Below, piece by piece: positions 11,736-20,691 of a stretch of 33,675 bases of DNA. The stretch comes from DASWHK01 sp036398215 (lineage in GTDB: Bacteria > Acidobacteriota > UBA890). The notes under the pieces are model-generated. The model searched no databases. It had not been told where the DNA came from and worked only from the letters and a program-made list of their open reading frames with translations. Location of the stretch: assembly GCA_036398215.1 (NCBI GenBank), contig DASWHK010000313.1:1-33675 (forward strand), given 5' to 3'. Positions within the stretch are counted from its first letter, which is position 1; every line of letters starts with the position of its first letter. A program made the position numbers and the translations under genes.

Positions 11736-12965
11736 TTATCCGCTCGCCGCGCCGCGGATCAGATCGTCGAGGATGTCGACGATACGGGCGGCGGCGTCGG
11801 GGCGCGCCAGCTGCCGGGCCCGCCGCCCCATCTCGCGGCAGCGCCCCGGATCTTCAAGCAATCGGGTCAGGATCCCGGCGAGACGATCGCCGTCGAGCTC
11901 GGCCTCGGGGACCACGATCGCGGCGCCGGCGGCGGCCAGCGCCTCGGCGTTGTGCCGTTGATGGCCGCCGGCCAGCTCCAGCGGCACCAGGACGGCGCCT
12001 CGCCCGGCGGCGGCAAGCTCGGCGCAGGTGGTGGCGCCGGCACGGGAGATGACCAGGTGGCAGGTGCCGTACTCGCGGTGCATCTCGTGCAGATAGGGCT
12101 CGACGCGGGCTTCCAGGCCGCGCTCGGCGTAGGCGGTGCGCACCCGCTCGAGGTCGGCGGCGCCGGTCTGATGGGTGATCTGCAGGCGGCCGCCCGCTGG
12201 CAGCAGCGGCAGCGCCGCCATCATCGCCTTGTTGAGCGACCGCGACCCCTGGCTGCCGCCGAACAGCAGAATCCGGAGGCGCCCGTCGCCGCCGGCGTCG
12301 ACGCTGTCGATGTCGGCGACGGCGGCGATCTCCGGGCGCACCGGGTTGCCGGCGAGAAACGCCTTGTCGCCGAATCGGCGCCCCGTGGCTTCCCAGGCGA
12401 CGGCGACCGCGTCGACGCGCCCCGCCAGCCAGCGATTGGTCAGCCCGGGCTCGAAGTTGGGCTCGAGGATCAAGGTCGGGATACGGCGCCACGAGGCCAC
12501 CAGCACGATCGGCCCGGACAGGTAGCCGCCGACGCCGACGACCGCGTCGGGACGCAAGCGGCGCAGCAGCCGGCCGGCGTCGTACAGAGCGGCCGGCAGC
12601 GCCGCAACGGCGCGCAGCTTGCGCAGCAGGGAGCCGCCGCGCAGCGGCTGGGCGCGCAGCATCTCGACCGCGAAGCCGGCCCCGCCCACCAGCTCGCTCT
12701 CGAGTCCCCGCGGCGTGCCGACGAAGCGCACCGAGGCGGCGGGGTGGCGGGAGAGGAGCTCGCGCGCCACCGCGAGGCCGGGGTAGATGTGGCCGCCGGT
12801 GCCGCCGGCGGCGATCAACAGCCGGGGCGACGCCTCCCGGCCAGCGGATCCCTGGCTGGCGCCGAGCGGCCCGCGAGGCCCGGCAGGGTCGGGGCGGCGC
12901 GATCCTCGCGGCTCGCGGGGTGGCTCGGGGGGCGGCTCGGGACGGGGCAGATCGGCGTCGCTCAC
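11736..12965 (-). CDS. murG: MurG, UDP-GlcNAc transferase of peptidoglycan lipid II synthesis
   Basis: This protein adds GlcNAc to lipid I on the inner face of the cytoplasmic membrane, forming lipid II. The MurG hallmarks are all present: AAGGTGGHIYPGLAVA near the N-terminus, GVGGYLSGP, the donor-site loop GGSQGSRSLN, SRAGATTCAEL and the GGHQRHNAEAL segment. The start is uncertain. I give the GTG at 12965 (409 residues), which leaves about 47 proline- and arginine-rich residues before the first beta strand; a TTG at 12980 is also open, and a TTG just before LIAAGG would give the usual size. In most bacteria murG sits in the dcw division cluster between mur/fts genes. Here it is single, between two secreted-peptidase genes, and the plus-strand peptidase gene starts 104 bp from it. 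Confidence 0.92.
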   Translation of the reverse strand: MSDADLPRPEPPPEPPREPRGSRRPDPAGPRGPLGASQGSAGREASPRLLIAAGGTGGHIYPGLAVARELLSRHPAASVRFVGTPRGLESELVGGAGFAVEMLRAQPLRGGSLLRKLRAVAALPAALYDAGRLLRRLRPDAVVGVGGYLSGPIVLVASWRRIPTLILEPNFEPGLTNRWLAGRVDAVAVAWEATGRRFGDKAFLAGNPVRPEIAAVADIDSVDAGGDGRLRILLFGGSQGSRSLNKAMMAALPLLPAGGRLQITHQTGAADLERVRTAYAERGLEARVEPYLHEMHREYGTCHLVISRAGATTCAELAAAGRGAVLVPLELAGGHQRHNAEALAAAGAAIVVPEAELDGDRLAGILTRLLEDPGRCREMGRRARQLARPDAAARIVDILDDLIRGAASG

Positions 12966-12975
12966 CGGACCAGGG

Positions 12976-12981
12976 TACAAT
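12976..12981 (+). promoter_or_regulatory. Candidate -10 element for the M28 peptidase gene
   Basis: TACAAT (5 of 6 matches) stands in a short AT-rich patch of an otherwise very GC-rich region, 89 bp before the GTG at 13070. I see no good -35 at the right distance. Confidence 0.3.
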
Positions 12982-13069
12982 TTGTGACGCTACGGTTCCC
13001 GCCCCGGCGCGGCGGCGTGCCGCGTGCCCACCATCGCCGTCTCCCGGCCTCACCAGGAGCCTCCAGCCA

Positions 13070-16000
13070 GTGGCCGATCGACCACACCCCATCGGCGCCG
13101 CCCGCCGTGCCGCGCCGCGGTTCGCCGCCGCGGCGCTGGCGGCCTGCGTGTTGGCCGGCTTGCCGGCGGGCGTGACGGCATCGCTGCGGGCGCCGGGCGA
13201 CGCAGCGAGCGTGACGGGATCGCTGCAGGCGCCGAACGAAGCGGCGGGCGCATCGGGATCGACGCAGGCGCCGGATGAGGCCGGCGAGTCGCGACTGCTT
13301 TCGCGGAGCCGCCAGCTCACCTTCGAGGGGCCGCGCGCCGGCGAGGGCTACTTCTCCCCGGACGGCACCCGCATGGTCTTGCAGAGCGAGCGGCAGCCCG
13401 GCAACCCCTTCTATCAGATCTACGATCTCGACCTGACCACCGGAGATACGCGCCGGATCTCGCCCGGGGTCGGCAAGACGACGTGTCCGTTCTTCCAGCC
13501 GGGGACCGGGGCGATCATCTTCGCCTCGACCCACCTGGATCCGCGCTCCGAGGAGCTGCAGCGCCAGGAGCTGGAGCTCCGCGCCTCCGGCCAGGAACGG
13601 CGCTACGCCTGGGACTACGACCCGGCGATGGACATCTTCCTGGCCCCGGGGCCGGCGGTGGAGGCGGCCGGGCCGGACGGCGCGGTCGATGCCTCGCGGC
13701 TGGTCCGCCTCACCGACGCCCGCGGCTACGACGCCGAGGCCAGCGTCTCTCCGGACGGCGAGTGGATCGTGTTCTCCTCGACCCGAACCGCCTACGACCG
13801 GCAGCTTTCGGAGCAGGAGCGGCGGCAGCTCGAGGTCGACCCGTCGTTCTTCGCCGAGATCTACGTCATGCGCGCCGACGGCTCCGACGTCCGGCGGCTG
13901 ACCGAGGTCGACGGCTACGACGGCGGCCCGTTCTTCTTCCCCGACGGCTCGCGGATCGTCTGGCGCCGCTTCACCGAGGACGGCCTGCTCGCCGACGTCT
14001 GGTGCATGAAGCCCGACGGCTCCGACCCGCGGCGGATCACCGATTTCGGCGCCATGAGCTGGGCGCCCTACGTGCACCCCTCGGGCGAATACCTCCTGTT
14101 CGCCAGCAACAAGCTGGGCTTCACCAACTTCGAGATCTACATGGTCGATGTCGAAGGCGGCAGGCAGCCGGTGCGGGTCACCACCACCGACGGGTTCGAC
14201 GGGCTGCCGGTCCCTTCTCCGGACGGGCGGCGGCTGGCCTGGACCTCGAGCCGCCACAGCGCCAGCGGCCAGGGCTCGGGGCAGATCTTCATCGCCGATT
14301 GGAGCCACGAGAAGGCGCTCGAGCTGATCGCGGCATCGCCGCCCCGGCAGCGGGCCGGCGTCCGGGAGCACGTCGAGTACCTTGCCGCCGGCGCGCTCGA
14401 AGGCCGCCGCACCGGCACCGAAGGCGCCCGGCGGGCCGCGCAGTACATCGCCGCCCAGCTCGAGGCCCTGGGGGCGCAGCCGCTGCCGGGGGCGGCGGGC
14501 TTCCTGATCCCGTTCGAGTTCACCTCGGGGGTCCGCGATGCCGGCTCGCGGCTGCAGGTCCGCGGCGCCGGGGTAGATCGGACCGCCACGGCCGGGGACG
14601 GAGAGATCCGCGGCCTGTCGTTCTCCGCCAGCGCCACGGTCTCCGGCCCGGTGGTGTTCGCCGGCTACGGCTTGACCCTGCCGGAGAGCCAGGGCTACCC
14701 GTACGACAGCTACGCCGGCCTCGACGTCGAGGGCAAGGTCGTTGTCGTGCTCCGCTACTTCCCCGAGGACGTCGATCAGGAGACCCGCGCCCTGCTGTCG
14801 CGTTACGCGGGGCTGCGCTACAAGGCGATGCGCGCCCGCGAGCTCGGCGCCGCGGGGTTGCTGGTGGTTACCGGGCCGCGCTCGCCGGGAGGTGGCGAGC
14901 TTGCCGACATGAGCTTCGACACCGCCGCCGCCGGCTCGGGCATCGCCGCGGCGTCGATTAGCGGCGGTGTGGCCGAGGCGCTGCTGGCGCCGGCCGCCGG
15001 CAGGAGCCTCGAGGAGATCCAGGAGGAGCTCGACACCGGCAACCCGCACGTTCCCGGCTTTCCTCTAGAGGGTGTCGAAATCGAGCTCGAGGTCGCCGTC
15101 GAGCGCCAGCGCAGCGCCGGCAACAACGTCGTCGGCTACCTGCCGCCCTCGGATCCGGCGGCGCCGGCGCTCGACCGGCCGTGGGTGATGATCGGCGCCC
15201 ACTACGACCACCTCGGGCGCGGCGACGGCGGCAGCTCGCTGGCCCGCGGCGCCGAGGTCGGCGAGGTGCACAACGGCGCCGACGACAACGCCTCGGGGGT
15301 GGCCGCCGTCCTGCAGGCGGCGGCGCAACTGGCGGCCATGGACAGGCGCCGCGGCGTCGTCTTCGCCTTCTGGTCGGGTGAAGAGCTCGGGCTGCTGGGC
15401 TCGAGTGCGTTCGTGCAGGCGGGGACGATCGCGCCCGAGCAACTGGCCGCCTACCTCAACTTCGACATGGTCGGGCGCGCCCGCGACAACGTGCTGATCC
15501 TGCAAGCAGTGGGCAGCAGCGACGCCTGGCCGGGGCTCATCGAGCGAACCAACGTGCCGATCGGCTTCGACCTCCGCCTCCAGGAGGACCCCTATCTACC
15601 CACCGACAGCTCGGCCTTCAACCTCGCCGGGGTGCCGACGTTGAGCTTCTTCACCGGCAGCCACGACGACTACCACCGGCCCGGCGACGACGCCGAGCGG
15701 ATCAACTACCTGGACCTCGAGCGCATCGCCCGCTTTGGCGCCCTGCTGGCCCGCCGTATCGCCAATCTCGGCAAGCCGCCGGCCTTTGTTGCCGTGCCGC
15801 AGAGCGGCCAGCAGGGCGGCTCGCGCGACGCGGTGCGCATCTTCACGGGGACGATCCCCGACTACACCGCCGAGGTCGAAGGCTTGCTGCTCGGCGGCGT
15901 GATCGAGGGCGGCCCGGCGGCGGAGGCCGGCCTGCGGGCCGGCGACGTCATCGTCGAGTTCGCCGGCCAGGCGATCACCAACATCTACGACTACACGTAC

Positions 16001-16099
16001 GTGCTCGAGGCGGTCAAGCCCGACGTGCCTGTCAAGATCGTTTTCCTCCGCGACGGCCAGCGCAGCGAGACCGAGCTGACGCCGCGGGCGCGCCGCTAG
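13070..16099 (+). CDS. Secreted TolB-propeller / PA / M28 aminopeptidase / PDZ protein
   Basis: This 1009-residue exported protease has a signal-like N-terminus (RFAAAALAACVLAGLPAGVTA). Order of parts: a 39-bp-repeat-encoded spacer (about 35-74); a TolB/WD40-like beta-propeller to about 430 with repeated FSPDGTRMVL, VSPDGEWIVFSSTRT and PSPDGRRLAWTSS blades; a protease-associated-type insert; an M28 metallopeptidase with the expected metal ligands (GAHYDHLG, NGADDNASG, SGEELGLLGS, NFDMVGR, SHDDYHRPGDD); and a C-terminal PDZ domain (about 930-1009, GGPAAEAGLRAGDVIVEF). M28 enzymes with two zinc ions cleave N-terminal amino acids; the PDZ probably binds peptide termini. The GTG start has GGAG 11 bases upstream; the frame is open earlier but lacks signals. 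It is divergent from murG and followed by a hairpin at its stop codon. Likely role: extracellular or periplasmic peptide scavenging. Confidence 0.9.
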   Translation: MADRPHPIGAARRAAPRFAAAALAACVLAGLPAGVTASLRAPGDAASVTGSLQAPNEAAGASGSTQAPDEAGESRLLSRSRQLTFEGPRAGEGYFSPDGTRMVLQSERQPGNPFYQIYDLDLTTGDTRRISPGVGKTTCPFFQPGTGAIIFASTHLDPRSEELQRQELELRASGQERRYAWDYDPAMDIFLAPGPAVEAAGPDGAVDASRLVRLTDARGYDAEASVSPDGEWIVFSSTRTAYDRQLSEQERRQLEVDPSFFAEIYVMRADGSDVRRLTEVDGYDGGPFFFPDGSRIVWRRFTEDGLLADVWCMKPDGSDPRRITDFGAMSWAPYVHPSGEYLLFASNKLGFTNFEIYMVDVEGGRQPVRVTTTDGFDGLPVPSPDGRRLAWTSSRHSASGQGSGQIFIADWSHEKALELIAASPPRQRAGVREHVEYLAAGALEGRRTGTEGARRAAQYIAAQLEALGAQPLPGAAGFLIPFEFTSGVRDAGSRLQVRGAGVDRTATAGDGEIRGLSFSASATVSGPVVFAGYGLTLPESQGYPYDSYAGLDVEGKVVVVLRYFPEDVDQETRALLSRYAGLRYKAMRARELGAAGLLVVTGPRSPGGGELADMSFDTAAAGSGIAAASISGGVAEALLAPAAGRSLEEIQEELDTGNPHVPGFPLEGVEIELEVAVERQRSAGNNVVGYLPPSDPAAPALDRPWVMIGAHYDHLGRGDGGSSLARGAEVGEVHNGADDNASGVAAVLQAAAQLAAMDRRRGVVFAFWSGEELGLLGSSAFVQAGTIAPEQLAAYLNFDMVGRARDNVLILQAVGSSDAWPGLIERTNVPIGFDLRLQEDPYLPTDSSAFNLAGVPTLSFFTGSHDDYHRPGDDAERINYLDLERIARFGALLARRIANLGKPPAFVAVPQSGQQGGSRDAVRIFTGTIPDYTAEVEGLLLGGVIEGGPAAEAGLRAGDVIVEFAGQAITNIYDYTYVLEAVKPDVPVKIVFLRDGQRSETELTPRARR
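13174..13290 (+). repeat. 39-bp tandem repeat, three imperfect copies, inside the M28 peptidase gene
   Basis: Copies start at 13174, 13213 and 13252, with a core like GGATCGCTGCAGGCGCCG. They encode a 13-residue unit repeated three times (SLRAPGDAA, SLQAPNEAA, STQAPDEAG), directly after the signal peptide. It probably forms a flexible spacer and could vary in copy number between strains. Confidence 0.8.
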
Positions 16100-16117
16100 C
16101 GGCGCTTTCGCGCCGCT
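16098..16117 (+). terminator. GC hairpin at the end of the M28 peptidase gene
   Basis: A perfect 8-bp stem, AGCGGCGC / GCGCCGCT, with loop TTTC starts within the stop codon. No T-run follows, so it is a weak or Rho-assisted terminator, or an RNA-end stabiliser. Confidence 0.4.
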
Positions 16118-16239
16118 GTCCAAGGGGCCGCCCGCCGGTCGCGAGAGGGCGGCCGGGCGTCACGCGGCGATCACCCTGTAAGATAGGGAGATGCTGTCTC
16201 GCGGCCCGTCCCGCGACACGATCCCGACCGAGGCAAGCC

Positions 16240-17169
16240 ATGAAAATCCGCCCAGCTTTGCTCATCATCGTGGGATTGGCGTTGTTCGGCGCCGCCGGCT
16301 ACTTCGTCTTCGACCGCTTCGCCGAGCTGGAACGCCAGGTCGCCGGGCTGGATCGCCAGCTCACCGAGACCCACCAGCGGCTCACCGAGTCCGAGGCGCG
16401 GGCCAGCGCCGCGACCCGGGCCGCCAATGCTGCCGAGAGCCGCGCTGCCGTCGCTGAGGCCAGCGCCCACGAGGCCAGCGCCTTCGCCGACGAGGCCGAG
16501 AGCCGCGCCGCCGCCGCCGACGCCCGCGCCAACGCCGCCGAGCAGACTGCCCGCACGGCGACCACCGAGCGGGAGATCGCCGAGCAGGTCCGCGACAACG
16601 CCGTGGCCGAGAGGGAGACGGCGCAGCAGCTCGCCGAGCAGGCCCGCCGGGCCGAGGCGGAAGCCCTCGACCAGGCGCGGCTGGCGCGCCAGGAGGCCGA
16701 CGAGATCCGCCGCCGGCGCGAGATGGAGATCAATCGCCTGCAGGAGTCGCTCAACACCATCGTCGAGACCCGGCGCACCGCCATCGGCGTGGTCATGAAC
16801 CTGGGCAGCGACCGCGTCGAGTTCGCGTTCGACAAGGCCGATCTGCGTCCCACCGAGCGCGAGCTGCTCGCCCGCATCGCCGGGGTGCTGATCGCTTCCG
16901 CCGACCAGGGCTTCGCCATCCAGGTCTTCGGGCACACCGACGACGTCGGCACCGCCGAGTACAACCTCGGCCTTTCGGAGCGCCGCGCCCGCGCCGTGCG
17001 CGACTATCTGGTCGACTCGGGCGTCGCCCCCGACATCGTCACCATCGAGGGCATGGGCAAGTCGATGCCGCTGGTCGACGGTACCGACGACCAGGCGCGG
17101 GCCCGCAACCGCCGCGTCGAGATCGCGGTCATCGACACGCTCGTCGACTTCCGCGGCGCCCGGCGCTGA
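16240..17169 (+). CDS. OmpA-like peptidoglycan-associated protein with coiled coil
   Basis: This 309-residue protein has one N-terminal membrane segment (residues 5-23, ALLIIVGLALFGAAGYFVF), an Ala/Glu/Arg-rich coiled coil from about 28 to 180, and an OmpA C-terminal domain from about 195 to 305. The OmpA part shows FAFDKADLRPTERELL, VFGHTDDVG, NLGLSERRARAVRDYLV and the terminal DQARARNRRVEI, which are the regions that bind diaminopimelate in the wall. It therefore probably anchors the inner membrane to peptidoglycan across the periplasm, MotB- or TolA-like in layout, but with no motor motif. There is no lipobox. The ATG follows GAGGCAAG. It converges on the inositol-phosphate synthase gene with only 27 bp between stops. 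A partner is not evident. Confidence 0.87.
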   Translation: MKIRPALLIIVGLALFGAAGYFVFDRFAELERQVAGLDRQLTETHQRLTESEARASAATRAANAAESRAAVAEASAHEASAFADEAESRAAAADARANAAEQTARTATTEREIAEQVRDNAVAERETAQQLAEQARRAEAEALDQARLARQEADEIRRRREMEINRLQESLNTIVETRRTAIGVVMNLGSDRVEFAFDKADLRPTERELLARIAGVLIASADQGFAIQVFGHTDDVGTAEYNLGLSERRARAVRDYLVDSGVAPDIVTIEGMGKSMPLVDGTDDQARARNRRVEIAVIDTLVDFRGARR

Positions 17170-17196
17170 TCCGGCCCGGCGCCGGCGAGGACCCTG

Positions 17197-18525
<1,329 letters not shown>

Positions 18526-18719
18526 GGAGCTTCCCTTTCAGTGGGAGCGTGATCGAATGACGGACACGATCCTCAGGTCGGTTCTCGCCGCGGCGCGCCA
18601 CGGCTCGAACCGAGAGTCGCCGGCATTGAAACGGCGTACCGCCCGCGTACCGAGGCTACATTATCGACCGCCGCGGCGTTGGTTGCGATCCGGGCAGGGC
18701 GGCGCCTCGCCGGAGAGAA

Positions 18720-20120
18720 TCAGCTCGGCGTCTCGCCGCTGTCCACGAGGCGCTTGTACTCCTTGCCGATCCAGATGGCTAGCAGGAGCCAGACGGCAAC
18801 GAAGGAAAGGTTCACCAGGGCGAAACCGGTGACGTTCAACACCAGCAGCTGGGTGCCGATGAAGACCAGCACCGCCGAGAAGGTGTCGCCGACGCGCCAG
18901 AAGAAGGAATCGACGGTCTGCTTGGCCTTGTATTTCTGCTCGCGCGTGGTGGGCAGGAAGAGCATGTGGCGGACCGTGTTGTTGAGCGAGTAGTCGGTGG
19001 AGTTCTCGGCGGTCTTGGCCCAGCGAATGTACGACAGCACGGGGTAGAAGGCGATGAGGGCATAGCCGCCGAGGGCGATCAGCGGAAGGATCATGATCGC
19101 GAAGCGCGCGCCGATGTACTTGACGATGCGCGAGACGAGGAAGAGCTGCACCAGCAGGCCGGCGATGTTGACGACGAGGTGGAAGCGCGCGAAAAAGTTG
19201 CCGATGAAATCTTCGACGTCGAGGCCGCCCGCCGTGCCCGCCGCGACCGCGGCGTCGGCGGTGTTCTCGACGACGCGCCCGAGGATGTACTCGCCCGTGG
19301 TGTTCACCAGGTTGAGCAGCAATATCATGATGGCGATGGCGAGCAGGTAGCGGACGCGAAGGACCAGCGCGAATGCACCCGAGGTGCCCTTGATGGGAGC
19401 GTCCGCCGCGGCTTTCTCGTCCGCGGCCGGCGCCTCCGCGACCGCCCGTGCGCTGGCCGATCGGGAGCTTTCATCCCCTTCCGGATGGCCGTTGCCGCCG
19501 GTGCCCTCGCGCCGATCGACGTAGTTGGTGATCCCCACCTGCGCCACCAGCAGGACCGCCGCCACCGGCAACATCTGGGCGATGCCGAAGGGGGCGATCA
19601 GCATGCTGGCGATGAAGGCGCCGGCCACGGCGCCCAACGAGGCGCCGAACGCCACCAGAGGAAAGAGCCGCTCGCCTTCGTCCTTGGTATAGATGTCGTT
19701 GGCGAAGCCCCAGAACTGCGCCACCAGCATGACCGAGAAGATCCCCAGCCAGATGAAGAAGACGATGCCGATCGCCAACTCGGCCTGCACCAGGGCGTAG
19801 AAGCCCAGCAGGCAAACGGTGAAGATCGCGGTCACGGTGTTGATCAGCCGGCGGCGCGAGACGCGGTCGGCGAGCTTGCCGTACAACGGCACGACGATGG
19901 CGAGCAGGAGCACCTGGCCGGCGGCGGTATAGCTCTTGATCTCCGCCGAGAAGTCTCCCAGGATCAGCGCCTCGCGCACCGGCTTGAGGATCGAGTAGCA
20001 GGTCAGCAGCAGAAAAACGTTGCTGGCGAGCAGCAACGCGGTGACCCCTTCGCCGGCGCGCACGTCGGTGAAGAGGCGGAGGAGGCGATCGAGGGGGCTC
20101 GCTGCGCCCGGAGTGACCAT
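18720..20120 (-). CDS. NTT/Tlc-family nucleotide (NTP/NDP) exchange transporter
   Basis: This 466-residue polytopic membrane protein of about 12 transmembrane segments matches the Npt1/Npt2 (Tlc) nucleotide transporter family. Diagnostic stretches are LLTCYSILKPVREALILG in the first helix region and the late loop HMLFLPTTREQKYKAKQTVD followed by SFFWRVGD. Members in obligate intracellular bacteria and plastids exchange ATP for ADP; free-living relatives are poorly understood and may carry other nucleotides or unrelated solutes. A long hydrophilic loop (about residues 200-250, Glu/Ala/Ser-rich) divides the halves and is longer than I expect. The ATG at 20120 is preferred; a TTG at 20165 would add 15 residues. 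A -10-like TATACT ends only 6 bp before this ATG, so the mRNA may be leaderless. The gene is divergent from the cupredoxin. Confidence 0.8.
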   Translation of the reverse strand: MVTPGAASPLDRLLRLFTDVRAGEGVTALLLASNVFLLLTCYSILKPVREALILGDFSAEIKSYTAAGQVLLLAIVVPLYGKLADRVSRRRLINTVTAIFTVCLLGFYALVQAELAIGIVFFIWLGIFSVMLVAQFWGFANDIYTKDEGERLFPLVAFGASLGAVAGAFIASMLIAPFGIAQMLPVAAVLLVAQVGITNYVDRREGTGGNGHPEGDESSRSASARAVAEAPAADEKAAADAPIKGTSGAFALVLRVRYLLAIAIMILLLNLVNTTGEYILGRVVENTADAAVAAGTAGGLDVEDFIGNFFARFHLVVNIAGLLVQLFLVSRIVKYIGARFAIMILPLIALGGYALIAFYPVLSYIRWAKTAENSTDYSLNNTVRHMLFLPTTREQKYKAKQTVDSFFWRVGDTFSAVLVFIGTQLLVLNVTGFALVNLSFVAVWLLLAIWIGKEYKRLVDSGETPS

Positions 20121-20213
20121 TCGTCGAGTATAGCCGCCCGCCGCGGCGGAAGGCGAAGCAGGCAAGACGGGCCATCAAAAAGGTTCTGGCGGCGGTGCCC
20201 GATCGGCTAACGT

Positions 20214-20237
20214 GTTCGTTGGGCGAGACCGACGAAC
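20214..20237. repeat. Inverted repeat in front of the cupredoxin gene
   Basis: Nine-base arms GTTCGTTGG and CCGACGAAC (8 of 9 paired, one G-T) flank a 6-base centre GCGAGA. It lies between the divergent transporter and cupredoxin genes and could be an operator or leader hairpin. It also argues against translation starting at the GTG at 20212. Confidence 0.45.
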
Positions 20238-20253
20238 GAAGGGCCAGACCACC

Positions 20254-20691
20254 TTGAGGCAGCGACAACCCCAGCAGGCATGCGCGGACTGGTTCGCCAT
20301 CATCGCCGTGGCCATGGCGATCGCAGTGTCCGGGTGCGCCACCTCGGGGCGGGATCGGCTGCCGAGCCTCGGAGTCGCCGAGCTGGCCGAGGGCGAGCAG
20401 GTGGTGCGCCTCAAGCTGGAGAGCTACTTCTTCGAGCCCAATCGCCTGCGGGTGCGGGTCGGGGTCCCGGTGCGCATGATCCTCGAGAACGGCACCCTGT
20501 TTCGTGGCCACGACTTCTCGCTGTTCGCCCCGGAGGCCGGCCTCGAGATCAACGCCTTCGTGCCGGCGCGCCAGCAGATCACCGTGCAGTTCGTACCCCA
20601 GCGGGTCGGCGAGTTCACCTTCTACTGCAACATCGGCGACCACGCCGAACGAGGGATGTCCGGCACGCTGGAGGTGGTCAGCGGGCGTTGA
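20254..20691 (+). CDS. Cupredoxin-like copper lipoprotein
   Basis: This is a small exported lipoprotein of about 145 residues carrying a plastocyanin/azurin-type cupredoxin domain. The N-terminus has a hydrophobic stretch (FAIIAVAMAIAVSGC) ending in a lipobox, so the cysteine is probably lipidated and the protein membrane-anchored. Type-1 copper ligands can be read in order: His in RGHDFS, then Cys, His and Met in FYCNIGDHAERGM. These fit a one-electron carrier or copper-binding protein in the periplasm. The TTG start at 20254 gives a normal 27-residue lipoprotein signal with GAAGG upstream; a GTG at 20212 is open but would give an unusually long leader across an inverted repeat. The 3' end overlaps the convergent kinase gene by 14 bp. 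No oxidase or copper gene is adjacent, so its redox partner is unknown. Confidence 0.8.
   Translation: MRQRQPQQACADWFAIIAVAMAIAVSGCATSGRDRLPSLGVAELAEGEQVVRLKLESYFFEPNRLRVRVGVPVRMILENGTLFRGHDFSLFAPEAGLEINAFVPARQQITVQFVPQRVGEFTFYCNIGDHAERGMSGTLEVVSGR

Noticed and set aside
12962..15049. A 695-codon minus-strand frame opposite the TolB/M28 gene
   Set aside because: Shadow of the real plus-strand gene; no motif, and it would collide with murG and its upstream region.
17170..17196. GC-rich inverted sequence between the two convergent stops as a bidirectional terminator
   Set aside because: It consists of overlapping GGCGCC-type runs without a clear stem-loop and without a T-run on either strand.
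18598..18618. T-loop-like GGTTCGAGCC (minus strand) suggesting a tRNA
   Set aside because: The flanking bases do not form the 5-bp T stem, and no acceptor, D or anticodon arm can be built around it.
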